Part shown: positions 12,875 through 23,763 of the stretch, one piece after another
How the letters are laid out: every line of letters begins with the position of its first letter
Position numbering within the stretch: position 1 is the stretch's first letter
Assembly: GCA_019321725.1 (NCBI GenBank)
Contig: CM033114.1
Span: forward strand, 17,712,278 to 17,776,277
Length of the DNA stretch: 64,000 nt
Source of the DNA: Paulownia fortunei
Taxonomy: Eukaryota > Streptophyta > Magnoliopsida > Lamiales > Paulowniaceae
Reading direction: 5' to 3'
Notes under the pieces: generated by a model
The model's input: only the letters and a program-made list of their open reading frames with translations
Databases searched by the model: none
What the model was told of the DNA's origin: nothing
Program-made: the position numbers and the translations under genes

Positions 12875-12880
12875 TATAAA
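12875..12880 (+). promoter_or_regulatory. TATA box of the HMA-domain gene, behind a C/T homopolymer
   Basis: TATAAA lies 92 bases upstream of the ATG at 12967. Directly before it are a run of 12 C (12851-12862) and a run of 9 T (12863-12871), an unusual core-promoter flank. Confidence 0.6.
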
Positions 12881-12966
12881 ACCTAGTTGGTTTTCTTTTT
12901 CTGCCTGCCTCCCAAGAAATCACTAGTTGATATTTTTCATTGATTTTTCTTCATCAGTCTTTTGCG

Positions 12967-14248
12967 ATGGAAAATCATCCTCCTGATCAGGTAAATATAG
13001 TTATTTATTTTATTTTTCATGTATTTCCTTTAATTTTATGCGCAGTTTTTTACAAAAATTAAAAAAAATAAAATTGCATGAATCTTGATTGTCGTGCAGA
13101 CCAAGGTTCTGTCCATGAATATCAGTTGCTGTGAAGGGTGTCCAAAGATATTGAAGAAAAAATTACTGAAAATGCCTGGTACCAACTTTTCTCATTCATT
13201 TATCACATTTCTTGCCGCCACCACATTATCTTTGAGTTTTTGCTGTGTGGTATTTCGATTTTGTTACTAGTTATCCTTTGCCAAAGCCCCAGAATTTTTA
13301 TTTTTTTTTAAATAAATGATTATTAAGATAAAAATCATAAAAAATACTCTCCCTTAAATTTATGTAGTTATATTTTATAGAATTTCTTTTAGTTCACTTC
13401 CTAGCTACACTGCATGAAATTTTTTTTGGAGACATTTCATAAGTAAGAGAAAATTATTTAAAGTTTAAAATACAAATATAAAATCTATTAATTGGTAAAA
13501 TAAAGCTTTTCACAGCCCTAACCCACTTTAAGAAAACTGTAGTTATTTTAAATTATCGAGGGTCGAAACCCTCCTATATATAAAGTGGTCCAAAAACTCT
13601 TTAGTAATTACTAAGGTTACCCTATAAATATTGTTCGCTTATTAATTGATTATTTCTTTTCATTATCTTGTGTTATAAGGGGTGGATTCAGTTGCTATAG
13701 AGACAGAAAAAAATCTTGTACTAGTCACAGGGGCAGTGGACGCAATGACTTTGGTCAACAAAGTCGCAAATTTAGGAAAAAAAGTCCAACTCTTGCCGAG
13801 CGACAAACATCCTTATAACAACAACCATGTCGAGGAAAAACACCAGTGCACAAGAACTGAAGGCAGAGACAACAATTCTACTGCTCGACAAAAGGGAAAA
13901 ATGAACAGAAACTGTTGCTGCCAAGATGGCCGCCATGGCCACAAGAAAGAGGAAGAAGAAGAGCATAAGTGTGAAGCTTATGTGCCCCCAAAGGTTGATG
14001 AGAGAGTATGTAGAGATTATTACTGCAAAGTCCATCCAAAAATGCGTAAAATTGTTGATAGGGTACCAGCAGCAGACAGTACCTCCTCCACCTTGTTTGG
14101 AATTGGGGGATTACCATTTTACACTGGCTTTGGTCCTCATACAACAGGTTCATATTCGTACCCCGGGTGGTATGGGGAGGAGCCGCCGCGATTCGGGTAC
14201 CGTCGGCCGCCGCCGAGGATGCTTCCACATCCATTCGGTTTTCAGTAG
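12967..14248 (+). CDS. heavy-metal-associated (HMA) domain protein, HPP type
   Basis: Three exons, 12967-12990, 13100-13178 and 13680-14248, join in frame at GT-AG sites to give 223 residues. The HMA fold covers about residues 11-73, with the metal-binding CxxC as C19-E-G-C22 preceded by an extra Cys18, followed by the expected helix (PKILKKKLLKMPG) and the strand 'VDSVAIE'. This layout (a short first exon and an intron after 'MPG') fits the plant HIPP/HPP family, which binds Cu, Zn or Cd. The C-terminal half has a Lys/His/Glu-rich linker, Cys clusters (NCCC, VCRDYYC) and a Gly/Pro/Tyr/Arg-rich tail ending HPFGFQ. There is no CaaX box, so the protein should not be prenylated, making it HPP rather than HIPP. 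The splice joins are by eye, but both keep frame and restore the conserved 'MPG-VDSV' junction. Confidence 0.85.
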
Positions 14249-14665
14249 TGAAGCGCTCACAGCTATTATGATGCCCAGATGAGAGGGAGAGGTGGTCACA
14301 CTTTGGAATAATACTCTACTCTTCTTTCACAATATGGATACAAATTATATTCATCCCTTTAGATTTTCAACAATGAATCTGCATCAGATTATGGAAATAA
14401 GAATTGTTTTTGGGTATGTATTTGGATGTGTTATTATATAGGAATGTGAGTGTGTAATGGTGACTATTAATGTGATAAGTTTGAAATTTTACTTGTTTGA
14501 TAAAAAATTATGACAGAAATTTTCTTAACATTGCTCCTCACACACACACACAACATACCACATGTATATTTATATATATAACTTGTCCATTTATGTCGTT
14601 TGGTTAGTAAATTGTTTTTGTGATACATTTGTGTTTAATTATATTTGTGAAGTTTCCATACATTA

Positions 14666-14696
<31 letters not shown>

Positions 14697-15760
14697 TGAT
14701 GTATATTGTTTCATAAATTTACTAAATATAAATTATTTGTTTAGATACTTTCATTTTCTTATTTATATATTGCCCTCTCGTAAATTCTTGAGATGTACAA
14801 TTCCATAACTAGGATTACCAAAGAGTATTATTTCCTTTTCTCAAGAATATTCTTTGAGAGAGAATTAATTCTTTGTAGTTGGCACCATTTTCCAACTCTT
14901 GCAGAAATTAAGTGGGACATAAGTATATGAGAATTTTTTTCAATAAATGCCGAATAAACAAGTTTTTAGAGAGAAGAGGTGGCCATTCAGTCACAACCTT
15001 TGATTTTCTTTTTCTTGTTAATTGACCAGCAGCTGTGGGACATGATATTTATGTTAATCTGTTCAGTTGTTTAACTTCTAAGGTATCAACTGTTTGTCAT
15101 CAGCACCTAGTATACATCACATCACACAAAAAATGGATTTGCTGTCATCAAACCATAGAAAATTCAGAAGAATTTCTAATGCATATTTTCCTCCGAGAAG
15201 ACAATTCTAAGAACCACAATTCCTACGATTTCACAAGCCTTTTAGCTCTTCCAAAAAGAATTAGAAGAGATGGAAATCTCAGATACAGCTGCTTTTGCAA
15301 TAAAACCAAATAAATTTCAAGGTTTCAGTCATTTTCGTAAACGTTACCTGCACATTAGCATGATAGGATCCGTTCACATACAAATGGAACAGTAAGATTA
15401 CCACGGTTAATACGAGCATGAAATGCACTTTCAATCATCATACCCCAAGTACCATCAGAAACATACTCTACTGCAATCACTTAAGGCTTAGAAGCTAGCC
15501 CTACATTTCAACTGAAATGTAGTTTTATTCCAGCCGATTGAGCACAGTTTCACCATGAGAATTTTGGAAATGCATATTCTGATGTCATCCAAATGTGTGT
15601 TATAGTATTCAGAAAAGAAATCAGAAAGAAAGCTTGAAGAAACTGTGTTGACTACACAACCACACTGGAACAAAACCCTGTAGTAGTACCCCATGAAAAT
15701 ATTGATCAGCCACCAAATTTTGTACAGGGACCAAAGCCTGAACAAGACTCCGCAAGTACA
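14249..15760. other. intergenic region and probable 3' UTR of the minus-strand neighbour
   Basis: No supported gene. There is a (TA)n microsatellite at 14671-14696. An open frame near 15035-15313 has no recognisable domain. The part nearest 15.8 kb is probably transcribed as 3' UTR of the IF1-like gene. Confidence 0.5.
14671..14696. repeat. (TA)n microsatellite
   Basis: Uninterrupted AT dinucleotides downstream of the HMA-domain gene. Confidence 0.95.
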
Positions 15761-15827
15761 CTACATTTATTTTCTCCGCAGGCTAGAACCAGGAGGTCAC
15801 AAGTCATCCAAGAGCAGAAAAACCACT

Positions 15828-17545
15828 TCAGCTCTTATTAGCCTCTTCTCCAGCCTTCAGGTAAAAGAAAAATAAAATAACTACTACGGTTTATAAACTA
15901 CAATAATAAAAATGTTGTAAGAGCCCAATGTATTGTTTCAGAATATAGCCGATAAGTTTTGTACACAGCAACCTCAATGATGATATTTACAATTTTCTGG
16001 ATTTTTATTCAGGTTAATGTTAGGAAAAAATAAAAATCCAGCAATTTGGCAAATGCATGCCTCATAACCTAGATCAAAACAAACTCCAATACCTGAATAC
16101 ATGAAGCAGCCACTAAATTAAATGTTTAAGCATTGTTCTTGCATTCAATTCATTCAATTCCTTAACGCTCTGTTTGGATTAAGGATTTAATGAAGAAAAA
16201 TGAAAATGAAAAGCAAATCAAATAAGATTTCCTCAAATTTATATGCACAGCTTAGTATTACTTCATAGCTGCTTTTTCTTTGTATTTTTTCCTATAACAA
16301 AGACAAAGTATAATTATTTCTCAATGTTTTCCTGACCCGAATCCAAGATTGAAAAGATGTGTATGAATTAATCCATACTGCATGGTCAATCAGTCTGTCC
16401 ACCAGGCCAGCAGGTTATATTTATCCGTTCTCAATACATTAACTAGATGAGAAAAATTGAAACAACCCCTACCTCGACCAAAAATAAACTGAAGAACTGA
16501 ACTTTTCATTTCAATTTTCTAACACAACACTTTCCTACCTGTGAAGACAATTTCTAATAATAACAGGCAGGTTGTCTCCGACCATAGAGTGTAGGGCATA
16601 CATATTTTTATATTTGATTAAAGAAATAAGGAGATACCTAATTGATTATGCATCAAATGAAGTGATATTTGGAATTTGGGTATAATTGCCAGAGGAAATT
16701 GAACGAAGGAATGGACTAAGGTAGGGCCAGAACAGAATCAACATACGCGATGCAATTATTGGTATGGTTCAAAAATAATGAGCAAATAAGAAACCCGACT
16801 CCTAGATTTTGTCATTTCCTATGTTTGGTGCCCATTTTATTGTAACAATGAAATATAATGAAAATATAAAACTACATGGCATGCTCTAGCGTAATTGAGC
16901 TCAAACAAGATTTCCTAAACCATATGGTATCAGATAACAATCACACGTACAAACATGCATTCTACTCATTCTGATGGCAAAATTGTGCTTCTTCATTAGG
17001 ACACCTAAAATTCACTAATCAACTTGCTACAACCATTTTCATAATCTTGACTCTTACAAATTCTGAATCCAGGCTTTCTTCTTCCATTTACACAAACATC
17101 AAAACATAGAACAAGAACACAATCGGGTCAAACATAACAACTAACACAAATTAAAAAGTACAAATTAGATACATAAAAAATAAATAAGTTCATAAATCTT
17201 CAAAACAAAATTACCTTATCAGATTTTTCCTTCTCAGATTTCTCCTGCTCCGCCTTCTTCTTCATCTTCTCCAACCTCTCCCTCTCCATTTTCTTCATTC
17301 CCATCGAAACCCAAAAAAAAAATTAATCATCACACCCAAAAAACAGCATTAACCTATAAAAAAAATAAAAAATTCCAAAAAAAAAAGATAACCTGAATGA
17401 AGACGGTTTCCTTAGCACGCTCTTCTTCATTGAGGACACGACCTTTTCCATCGCTGAAGTAGCGAAGGCTCGAAGCAGATGATCGCCAGTTCCCTTCCAT
17501 CAAATGACACAGTCCAATGCGCGAAACGACAGATCTCATCGCCAT
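15828..17545 (-). CDS. small mitochondrial protein, F1F0-ATPase inhibitor (IF1)-like
   Basis: The minus-strand exons are 17545-17393 (51 codons), 17292-17215 (26 codons) and a proposed last exon 15854-15828 (AGEEANKS, then TGA), giving about 85 residues. Residues 1-30 are an Arg/Ser-rich mitochondrial presequence ending LRYF-S, a typical plant cleavage site. The mature part (SDGKGRVLNEEERAKETVFI, then KMERERLEKMKKKAEQEK) is a charged helix characteristic of the plant IF1-like family (Arabidopsis At2g27730/At5g04750 type), which is linked to ATP-synthase inhibition. Exons 1 and 2 are firm: frame, splice sites and family sequence agree. Exon 3 rests only on an AAG acceptor in the right phase after a 1360-bp intron and could be wrong. 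A TATA-like tatatata is at 17636-17643, and a minus-strand AATAAA at 15766-15771. Confidence 0.75.
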
Positions 17546-17635
17546 TTTTCTTCTTTACGTTGAGAGGAAATTCAAACGGTGCTCAGGTGATTTATTACAG
17601 AGTCGAGTTAGCCCTAGAGTTTATTTCTAATTTTC

Positions 17636-17643
17636 TATATATA
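17636..17643 (-). promoter_or_regulatory. TATA-like element of the IF1-like gene
   Basis: The self-complementary tatatata lies about 91 bases upstream of the ATG at 17545. Confidence 0.4.
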
Positions 17644-17659
17644 GTATAGAAAATGGTGT

Positions 17660-18750
17660 GTGGGGCCGGGTTTGGTTTTGGGTTCGGGTTGGGTTGTGGA
17701 TAAGGTGGAATTGGTAGCGGGTTTTAGGAAACCGAGTGAAGGTTCGAGTCCGGTTTGCTCCATCGTTTGCGAATTTTGACCTATTGTAGAAAGAGCTTTA
17801 TATCATAACTGAAAAGTGCATTGTAAATATGGAAATTTTATTGTCAAATATATATATATATATGTATAATATAATTTTTATTTATCAATTTATATTTTTA
17901 TTTATTTTATAAATTATCATTGAATTATAGAATTAAATAAGATAATTTAATAATAAAAAAATTAAATATTACCATATTTGCAATAAAGATTATATCTTGC
18001 AAATTATGAAAGTAAATAATAATATTTTGATAATTCATAGTATATCTTGATATTAAAGCAGTAAATATCTATCATCAAATCCATGAAAAGCCCATCAAAT
18101 CCTAAAAGACAAGTTGAGAAGAAGAAAAAATCTAAATAAAAAAAGCACTTGAAAAAGTTTTCTCAACCCAAATCCATCAAATTTAAGGAGATCCATAATA
18201 TTCAAAATAAAAATCAAGGCATTCATCACGAAATTCACCAAAATTATAACGTTTAATTCAAGATTAAGTTATTAAACTTTTGAATAAATATTATTAAAAA
18301 TTAAATCAATTTTGTAAGAGATCAGATGGTCAATTTTATTTAGAAGTTATCAAATATACAAAGTCAACATTTTTGAGAAAAAGAATCAGATAATAAAATA
18401 GAGATTGTATCCACGTTCATATATCAAATTCAATAAAATTTCATTTGTATTATTTTTTTATTTGTAATTTTTACATATAATGAAATTTTTTGCCTATTTA
18501 AAATATATAAAAAAAATTGATTGATGAAAGTTGGTTAAAATCGCTGCGCATAAAACTGCTAACCAATAAAGTTGTTATCTTAATTAGTAACTTTGCTCTA
18601 AATATTAAGTAACCTCTATTTTACAGTATAAGTGTAATATTAATTTAAAATTGATACATCATGTTAAAAAAAATCTCATTTATGCATATCAATCTTTTCA
18701 TTAGTGAAATTCATTTTCCTTAAACGGCCCTTTAGTGAAATTCCTTTTCC
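17660..18750. other. intergenic region
   Basis: AT-rich sequence. A stretch at 17701-17763 contains words shared with tRNA-Leu genes but does not fold as one. No gene is seen. Confidence 0.5.
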
Positions 18751-18754
18751 TTTT

Positions 18755-19050
18755 TTCTTGTTGATTCTTTTGATTTTTATTACATTCTCCATCTCATTAT
18801 TATTATTATTATTAGCTAAATGACTAAACCATTCTACTTTTCCAGTTACATCTAAATGTAGGGACTATGTTGCAAATTCACAAACCTTCTTTCCCTTTCC
18901 TGAAGCCTTGTACTCCTCCTTTCAACTTGCCTAATCATCATCTAAAGATAGAACTATACTGAAAAACTACATTTATAGAGAAAAAATATGTGCCATTTAT
19001 CAAAGGGTGGAGTTCGCGTGATCGTAAACTCTCTTGTTCCTTTCCTTTTT
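18755..19050 (+). pseudogene. degraded promoter/exon-1 fragment of an MMTAG2-like gene (copy 1)
   Basis: This segment aligns along its length with 24885-25222. The putative exon (18988-19023) starts ATG and ends at a GTAAAC donor, but compared with the better copy it has substitutions and lacks seven bases (agcggtc) between 'gttcgc' and 'gtgatc', which breaks the frame. Similarity stops within about 25 bases past the donor and no later exon is visible. It is a non-functional gene fragment. Confidence 0.6.
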
Positions 19051-19163
19051 CTTCATATCTTACTTTTAAATTTAAACTATTATTGAAAAAAGACCATCTT
19101 AATGCATACATACTTGTATAACAAAGTATTGCTCTTTCCAACGATTAAAGAGTGAGGTATCCA

Positions 19164-19262
19164 ATAAGAACATAAGAATTTAAAATAAAATCTCCTATAA
19201 GAACATAAGAATTTAAAAAGAAATCTCTAATAAGAACATAAAAATTTAAAAAAATTTCAAAG
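19164..19262. repeat. 33-bp tandem repeat, three copies
   Basis: Units beginning ataagaacataa at 19164, 19197 and 19230 are tandem, with few differences. The array ends three bases before the start of the adjacent LTR. Confidence 0.8.
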
Positions 19263-19265
19263 TTA

Positions 19266-19683
19266 TGTGGTATAAATCCAAATTCTCAAACTTCAGCTCC
19301 TTGCGAGCTTTCAATTCTTAGGTGGGTGCTTGCCTACAACACACACAAGTAGTTAAGGCATCGAAGTTATCATGGTGAAAACTCTCCAACGCTCAAGTCA
19401 GAACCAAAATAAAATGAATAATCTGAAAATAGAGAACTAAAAGCTACAAAAAAATAAATAAAATTATGTAAAAGTTGGGGTATTTATAGTGTTGATGTGA
19501 GGGTCTTCGTTTGTTGGGCCTTATAGCTTTAGTGGGCTTAGTTTAAGTATTATAACTTAATCTTGTGTATTGATGTGAATCTCATAAACTTAGCCTTTCG
19601 GCTCTTGTCTTCATTCTGGTCCATAATCCGAATGAATTTTTGGTATTTAGCTTATTAGGCCTGGTTGGGCCAATGGCTCATCA
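19266..19683 (-). repeat. 3' LTR of the Ty3/gypsy-type element
   Basis: Colinear with 23764-24176. Shared landmarks in plus orientation are tgtggtat at the edge, 'caacacacac', 'acgctcaagtca', 'ggggtatttata' (minus-strand TATA box), 'gatgtgaatctcataaact' and 'gggccaatg-ctcatca' at the other edge. Confidence 0.85.
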
Positions 19684-20249
19684 TAAGCCTCTTCACTCTC
19701 AGGCAAGCCTCATGTAGAGGGGGTTGGTGGGGAGTAGAATGTGTTGGAGCAGGAGTGTTGGTGCTGATCACCTCTTGGGGTGAGTAGTTTGGAGTTGCAT
19801 TTTTTTTTTTTTTGGAGTTAGCCTATCTTGATTCATAGGTATGGAATTAACAATATTTGGTAGGGAGCATCTCCTCTGCAGGGATAAACTCACAAGTTAA
19901 TGCATGTGTTCATCATCAAATAATATCTCGTTCGTTTAGTTGTTCAGGGGTCTCACTGATCGGTCAGCGAGCCGGAGGGTCATCGGGGTGGCGCCCCCCT
20001 ACTGGGGTTCAGGGGCAGACCTTTGAAAGGTATTCGATTTTGACACCAAATCTGTTGAAAAATCTTCTCCTTCCTTCTTCTCATCTCTCTTTTTTTTGAT
20101 TAAGTTCTTCTTTGAGGCCTTACGTTGAACACCTTCACCATGAGTCAAAATCTTGATAATCAAAAGGGTAACTCTCCAATTAGGATTGGTGAGGAGGTTA
20201 TGGGTAGTGTTAGTGGTTGCTCATGTCGAATGTTTCTCACAACACCCCT

Positions 20250-20510
20250 TAGAATGCATGCAGTGCTCTCCTCCATATGTGCTCGAGTTGGCAGCTTAAG
20301 CGTCCCTTGTCAAGTTGCTGCAACTAGAGCTACTTGCTGCTCCTTGCAGCAGCTTGAGCAACCTGCTTGAGCTACTCGTTAGTATACGAGATAACTCGAG
20401 CATGCTCAAGTTGCAAAACTTTATCTGCTGTAACTCGAGCTGACTACTCGAGTTACCTTTGTTTTCCTGCAGGTTGAGCGGCTCAAGCTGAAAGCTCGAG
20501 CTGTCTCTTA
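20250..20510. repeat. CTCGAG-rich block with short inverted repeats inside the element
   Basis: The hexamer ctcgag and close variants (ctcaag, cttgag) recur about every 15-25 bases. One perfect inverted repeat has 10-bp arms, gtaactcgag (20430-20439) and ctcgagttac (20447-20456), with a 7-base loop. Confidence 0.7.
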
Positions 20511-21474
20511 CCTACCATGGCTATTTTTTGGGAGATCATTATTTGTTTGGAACCAGTATTTATGTCTCGAGTGATATTTCTATTATTTCATCAAGTGTTA
20601 TCGTGTCGTCAAGTTGGGGCGTACATGTCAAACATAGCGTGTGCACACAAGTTGAGCATTGCATGCATGCAATGTCATTACCTGGTGCATGTGCACTATC
20701 ATTACATGTTGTTATCTTCATGTTCTCTGCGTGTTTGATTACTACGTCTAGTTGGGGTTGGTTCAAGTTGTTATGTTGAGTTCAATAACTTATATAGATT
20801 TTTTTTCAAAAATGCCAAGACCATCCTCTCTTTATCCAATTGCGGGAGCGAGTCAGTTGAGTTAAATGAAGATATTAGCTCCTCAGGATCATTATCTTCA
20901 TTGGAGTCTAATAAATCCAAGATCGAGAACATGTTCTTATTTTCGAGGTCTTACCGAGTCGCAGATGTATTAGGTGAGAACCCCACTCTCAGTCACATCA
21001 TAAACGTCAGGGTATGCGACACATAATTATGTGTTGATGACCTCACATTACTCAGCCCTTTTCATTTGTTGGTAACATAATTGATTTACTTAGATTTTTT
21101 CTTCATCTTTATTTCTCTTTGCTTGCTTGAATCTAACGTCTTTTTCTTATGTCAAGAGCCTTTGTTTTTGTTTTGTTTGCAACTAAGAAACTTGATTTTG
21201 TTATACATCGTTCCCACAAGTTCGAGTGAGTGAGTTCTGCTTCTTTCACACTAAGTATTGGGTGAGAACGCTTTGCCTCAACCTCTCTTATTTATCCTTG
21301 TATGCAGCGTGGAGGTTTCTCAAAATGTGTGTCTCAGGGATGGAGCCCCTAAGCGCTGTTACTTTAAAGGTTGAATACTTCTAGCTAAAATTTAGCATTT
21401 ATTTTTGTATTTTTATTCTCATGTGATGAGTTATTAATTAAATTTTGTGTTTCTTTTCTTATTGGGGATCAATA

Positions 21475-21790
21475 ACTCACCATGAGTTACGTTAGACAAC
21501 TTCTTATAGGTGGATGTATTGAGTGATCACCATCAGTTGATCTAGGTAGCTTCTTATAGAGTTGTCATGAGCCTTTTATGACTTCTTACAAGCACGTATG
21601 TTCAAAGTTGTCATGAGTCACTCTAGACTTCTTTTAGATAAGCATTTTGATGCCTCACCTTGAGTTATTTCAGATTTCTTACAGGTGAGCATTACAACAC
21701 TTTATCATGAGTCCTTTAGGCTTCTTATAGGCAAAAATATGGGTGCACCACCATGAGTCTTATAAATGACTTCTTATAGGTGGGTGTTCA
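21475..21790. repeat. degenerate tandem repeat, about 46-bp period, seven copies
   Basis: Each unit carries a 'catgagt' word (near 21481, 21529, 21566, 21612, 21657, 21706 and 21752) followed by 'acttcttataggtg'. Spacing is mostly 46-48 bases, with one shorter unit. It lies downstream of gag in the element's orientation. Confidence 0.75.
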
Positions 21791-22199
21791 CGATAATAAA
21801 TTCAAGTAGAGTAAAATAAGTTAATTTTGAAAAATAAATTTACTAATGATTTAAAGAAAGCTTACATTGATAAGGTCAATAATACTACTTCAAATATAAC
21901 TATTGTTCTATTTGGGAAGAGAAAGATGTTTAAGCAAAAATTTGAGTAAATGATCTCAACAAACTACTTGGTTTCTACACCAACTTAGTAGTACCTTTTT
22001 GGCGTGTTGTCGCTCGTGCCGTTCGTTGTCCTATTCCACTTCCTTGAGAAGTGCTCCCTTAGCATTGCACAAGCCTCCATTAGATAGTCCTCTCGAGATT
22101 ATATTTATGATTCCAGTAATTGGGAGATTATCATTTCCACGGCTCCCGCTAGGGTGGCTGAGTAACTAATCTTCCATCTGATGAGTATTGTACTAATGA

Positions 22200-23040
22200 T
22201 AGTCCTTTTGAGAAACCTAGGGGCCTTGATTTACAAACTCCTTTATGTATCCTCATTGTATTAGCCTTTTGATCTCTTTTTTCAGATGAAAGCACTCCTC
22301 GATGGTGTACCATACATCACGATGGTAGTGATAGTATTTGTTTGACTTCATCCTCTCATGATCATTCTTCAACTTTCTTGAGGGTTAGATGATCCCTTAA
22401 TGTTCCGCAACCACTAAGACTTCTGTCATCATGGCATTTAATAAAGTGTATTATGGGTATCCTGGTGAGATGTGCCTCTGTTCTTTAGTTTGTTTATTGC
22501 TCCCCATCCTCATCTCTATATTTGCGCTTTAATTTTACTCATTGGAGTGTGGTCTCTTCTATGTGAATGTATTTCTCCACTCTAGTAAGGAGTTTCTCTA
22601 ATGTGTTGGGGGGTTTCTCCATAATATATTTCTTGAACCTTCCATGATGAATATTTTGCTGCAAAATGCCCACGAACAACTCATGGTTGACGTGGGGAAT
22701 TTCATGTATGACTTCCACGTAACGTCTGACATAGTCCCTCAAAGGCTCCCCATCTCTTTAGGTGACTGCAAAAAAGTGCACGACCATCTTGGGGTATTTC
22801 CAATTTATAGAAAATTGGTACGAGAACCTCTACATCAGCTGTTTAAGGTTGGTTACGTTGCCTACGGGCAGTTAGTTGAACTACGATAATACACGCTTTG
22901 AAAGTATGGTATGATAGATCTTACAGAAAATGACATCGTTTAAGTTATACAAGTCCACTTTAGTATTAAAATTGTTAAGGTGTTTTTGAAGGTCACCAGT
23001 TCCATCATACTCAATAAGGTTAGCAACCTTGATCCCTGTT
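22200..23040 (-). pseudogene. Ty3/gypsy gag relic
   Basis: The minus-strand translation follows the retrotransposon gag family in order. It starts with 'IKVANLIEYDGTGD' near 23030, then 'YPKMVVHFFAVT-stop-RDGEPLRDYVRRYVEV' (22800-22720), then 'NTLEKLLTRVEKYIHIEE' (22600-22550), and ends with 'YYHYHRDVWYTIEECFHLKK' followed by 'EIKRLIQ' (22330-22250), the HxxH...C knuckle-like tail of plant gypsy gag. Several in-frame stops and substitutions make it non-functional. Confidence 0.85.
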
Positions 23041-23194
23041 GGTAGGGACTCATCTAAGATAGTAGGGGAAGAATGGATTGCGCTTAGATGGTTCTATAGA
23101 AAATGGGAGACAATGCTCCACCTGCGCTCGTGACCCTGCCAAGAAAGTTCGATGATACAGTGGGTGTTGTCTTAGTCTCTCCTCGTGGCTTTGA

Positions 23195-23462
23195 GTTATC
23201 CTCTGCGAGGGACGCCTGGCCACTCACATCTTTATGGGTATCAGCCTCTTTGTACCTTGTTGCTTCACGTCTCTACTTAGTCCTGTTGGGAGCCGAAGCG
23301 AAGTCTTGGCTTCTACGAATGACTGAAACTTTTTCTCTAGGAGGGACACCTAACCACTCACGTCCTCATGGGTATTAGCCCCTCTGCGCCTCATCACTTT
23401 ACGTCTTTGCTCAGTCCTATTAGGAGTCGTAGCAAAGTCTTAGCTTTTACGAGATGACAGAA
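23195..23462. repeat. 134-bp tandem duplication
   Basis: Two adjacent copies share 'gagggac-cct--ccactcac', 'atgggtat-agcc-ctctg', 'acttagtcct' and 'agcgaagtcttggcttctac' type words with an offset of 134 bases. It lies between the 5' LTR and the gag relic. Confidence 0.75.
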
Positions 23463-23763
23463 GGGGTTCTTACTCTCTATGCTAGTTAGCAGCAAATTAA
23501 GCTATCTTGAGCTACAACTCGGGCTGATGCATCATCGATCATTGTCCTCAGCACCTCTTGTGTTATTTGTAGCACAATTAGTTGAGTTAGCTCCTCCGGA
23601 CGAGATGGTCGATCATACTGAGAAAGTGGTTCCCGCGCTAGTATACTTTGTTGTTGTCACCTTTTTTTCACATGGGATGTCTTGAGTGTCGGACTTCCTA
23701 ACTCTAGTTCTAGACTGTATCCTCAATATCTTGGCAGTGTTCTCATAGATGATGCTATAATGA

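Noticed and set aside
13772..14282. Open frames of 87-118 codons in the other frames and strand of the HMA gene
   Set aside because: They overlap the supported third exon, lack domains and are shadows of its biased composition.
17701..17763. tRNA-Leu-like sequence (aattggtag, tttaggaa, ggttcgagtccg)
   Set aside because: The acceptor ends do not pair and the T stem has mismatches, so it is not a functional tRNA; a relic is possible but unproven.
22644..22889. Plus-strand 81-codon frame in the LTR element
   Set aside because: It is the antisense of the gag relic.
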